A stretch of DNA of 64,000 bases from Halomonas sp. 1513 (GTDB taxonomy: Bacteria > Pseudomonadota > Gammaproteobacteria > Pseudomonadales > Halomonadaceae): the NCBI GenBank assembly GCA_001971685.1, contig CP019326.1:1116001-1180000 (forward strand), written 5' to 3'. Below are positions 63,322 through 64,000 of this stretch, piece after piece (positions within the stretch are counted from its first letter, which is position 1; each line of letters opens with the position of its first letter). A program made the translations under genes and the position numbers. The notes under the pieces are model-generated. The model was not told the DNA's origin. It saw only the letters and a list, made by a program, of their open reading frames with translations, and searched no databases.

Positions 63322-64000
63322 TTTCTATCAGAACGGTATCATCACCAACTTCCACAACCTGACCCAGCGGCCGGTAGAAGCACTGGAGGCCGACCTGGTG
63401 CGCTTTTCGATGCGCCGGCCGATGGGCCTGATCCTGCCCTCGCTCTACTCCGAACTGGAGGGCCCGGCGCTGTCGCATATCGTCGACGAACTGGCCAAGG
63501 TGCCGTACCTCTCCGAGATCGTCATCGGCCTGGATCGCGCCGACCGTGAGCAATTTCTGCACGCACGTGAGTTCTTCTCGCGGCTGCCGCAGCATCATCG
63601 CATCCTGTGGAACGACGGCCCGCGGCTCAAGGCTCTCGACGAAGAGCTCGCCGCCGAGAATATCTCGCCCCAGGAGCCGGGCAAGGGGCGCAACGTGTGG
63701 TTCTGCGCCGGCTATATCCAGGCCTCGCGGCGCGCCGAGGCGGTGGCGCTGCACGACTGCGATATCGTTACCTACGACCGCAGCCTGCTGGCGCGGCTGA
63801 TCTACCCGGTGGCCCACCCCCAGTTCAACTACGAGTTCTGCAAGGGCTACTACTCGCGCATCGCCGACGGCAAGCTCAACGGCCGCGTGGCGCGGCTGAT
63901 GGTCACGCCGCTGATCCGCGCGCTGAAGAAGATCTACGGCCCGCTGCCGTATCTCGACTATCTGGACAGCTACCGCTATCCGCTCTCCGGCGAGTTCTCG
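63314..64000 (+). CDS. gpgS: Glucosyl-3-phosphoglycerate synthase (partial, cut by window end)
   Basis: The first 229 residues of a GT81-family glycosyltransferase that joins NDP-glucose and 3-phosphoglycerate. The opening LPSLYSELEGPALSHIVDEL, LSEIVIGLDRADREQF and the metal-binding ALHDCDIVTYDRSL (Asp-x-Asp) match GpgS, and PQFNYEFCKGYYSR contains the substrate contacts. The ATG at 63314 lies 8 bases inside the phosphatase gene, with AAGGAG before it. It runs off the right edge without a stop, so the C-terminus is unseen. The product, glucosylglycerate, is a nitrogen-free compatible solute. Confidence 0.9.
   Translation, partial: MSDFYQNGIITNFHNLTQRPVEALEADLVRFSMRRPMGLILPSLYSELEGPALSHIVDELAKVPYLSEIVIGLDRADREQFLHAREFFSRLPQHHRILWNDGPRLKALDEELAAENISPQEPGKGRNVWFCAGYIQASRRAEAVALHDCDIVTYDRSLLARLIYPVAHPQFNYEFCKGYYSRIADGKLNGRVARLMVTPLIRALKKIYGPLPYLDYLDSYRYPLSGEFS

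Overview
The window looks like the chromosome of a halophilic or marine gammaproteobacterium of the Halomonas type. Base composition is high in G+C throughout. The truD-surE-pcm-nlpD-rpoS order, an Entner-Doudoroff glucose operon (edd-glk-mutarotase, with pgi and fructokinase) divergent from gap, and a glucosylglycerate (compatible solute) operon at the right end all fit. This taxonomic call is inference from gene content. There is no phage, insertion sequence, CRISPR array, rRNA or tRNA that I can see; it is dense core-type chromosome.

Layout. 1-1.3 kb: NIF3-like protein and fructosamine kinase. 1.3-7.2 kb: a cyanate/nitrate-type ABC transporter plus cyanase operon. It is read leftward from a clear sigma-54 promoter and is divergent from a PAS-containing sigma-54 activator; three ACGA-N4-TCGT operators lie between them. 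7.2-15 kb: alpha/beta hydrolase, then a tripartite RND efflux operon (adaptor, pump, outer-membrane channel) and its TetR repressor, with matching AcrR-type operators in both promoters. 15-23.3 kb: an aspartoacylase-like enzyme, dusA, a candidate small RNA, a lipoprotein, an XRE regulator, and a hybrid histidine kinase paired with a REC-GGDEF-EAL protein. 23.4-32 kb: central sugar metabolism. 32-40.7 kb: FemAB-like protein, ftsB-ispD-ispF-truD-surE-pcm-DUF368-nlpD-rpoS. 40.8-55.6 kb: TolC-type channel, alr, lipid A acyltransferase, ettA, a short LOV photoreceptor, transporters, tesA divergent from ybbA-ybbP, and glyA.

The most interesting part is 55.7-62.1 kb. It holds a CHASE2 class III adenylate cyclase facing a leftward operon that encodes a three-helix membrane protein with a cyclic-nucleotide-binding domain, a class II cAMP-phosphodiesterase-like metallo-beta-lactamase protein, a TPR plus outer-membrane beta-barrel protein and a periplasmic FecR-domain protein. 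Together these could form a self-contained envelope-to-cAMP signalling system (synthesis, breakdown, read-out and periplasmic sensing).

The right end (62.2-64 kb) carries glucosyl-3-phosphoglycerate phosphatase and synthase genes behind a near-consensus NtrC site and a -24/-12 promoter. This suggests nitrogen-limitation control of a nitrogen-free osmolyte. With the cyanate operon, the window has two separate sigma-54-dependent nitrogen-related units.
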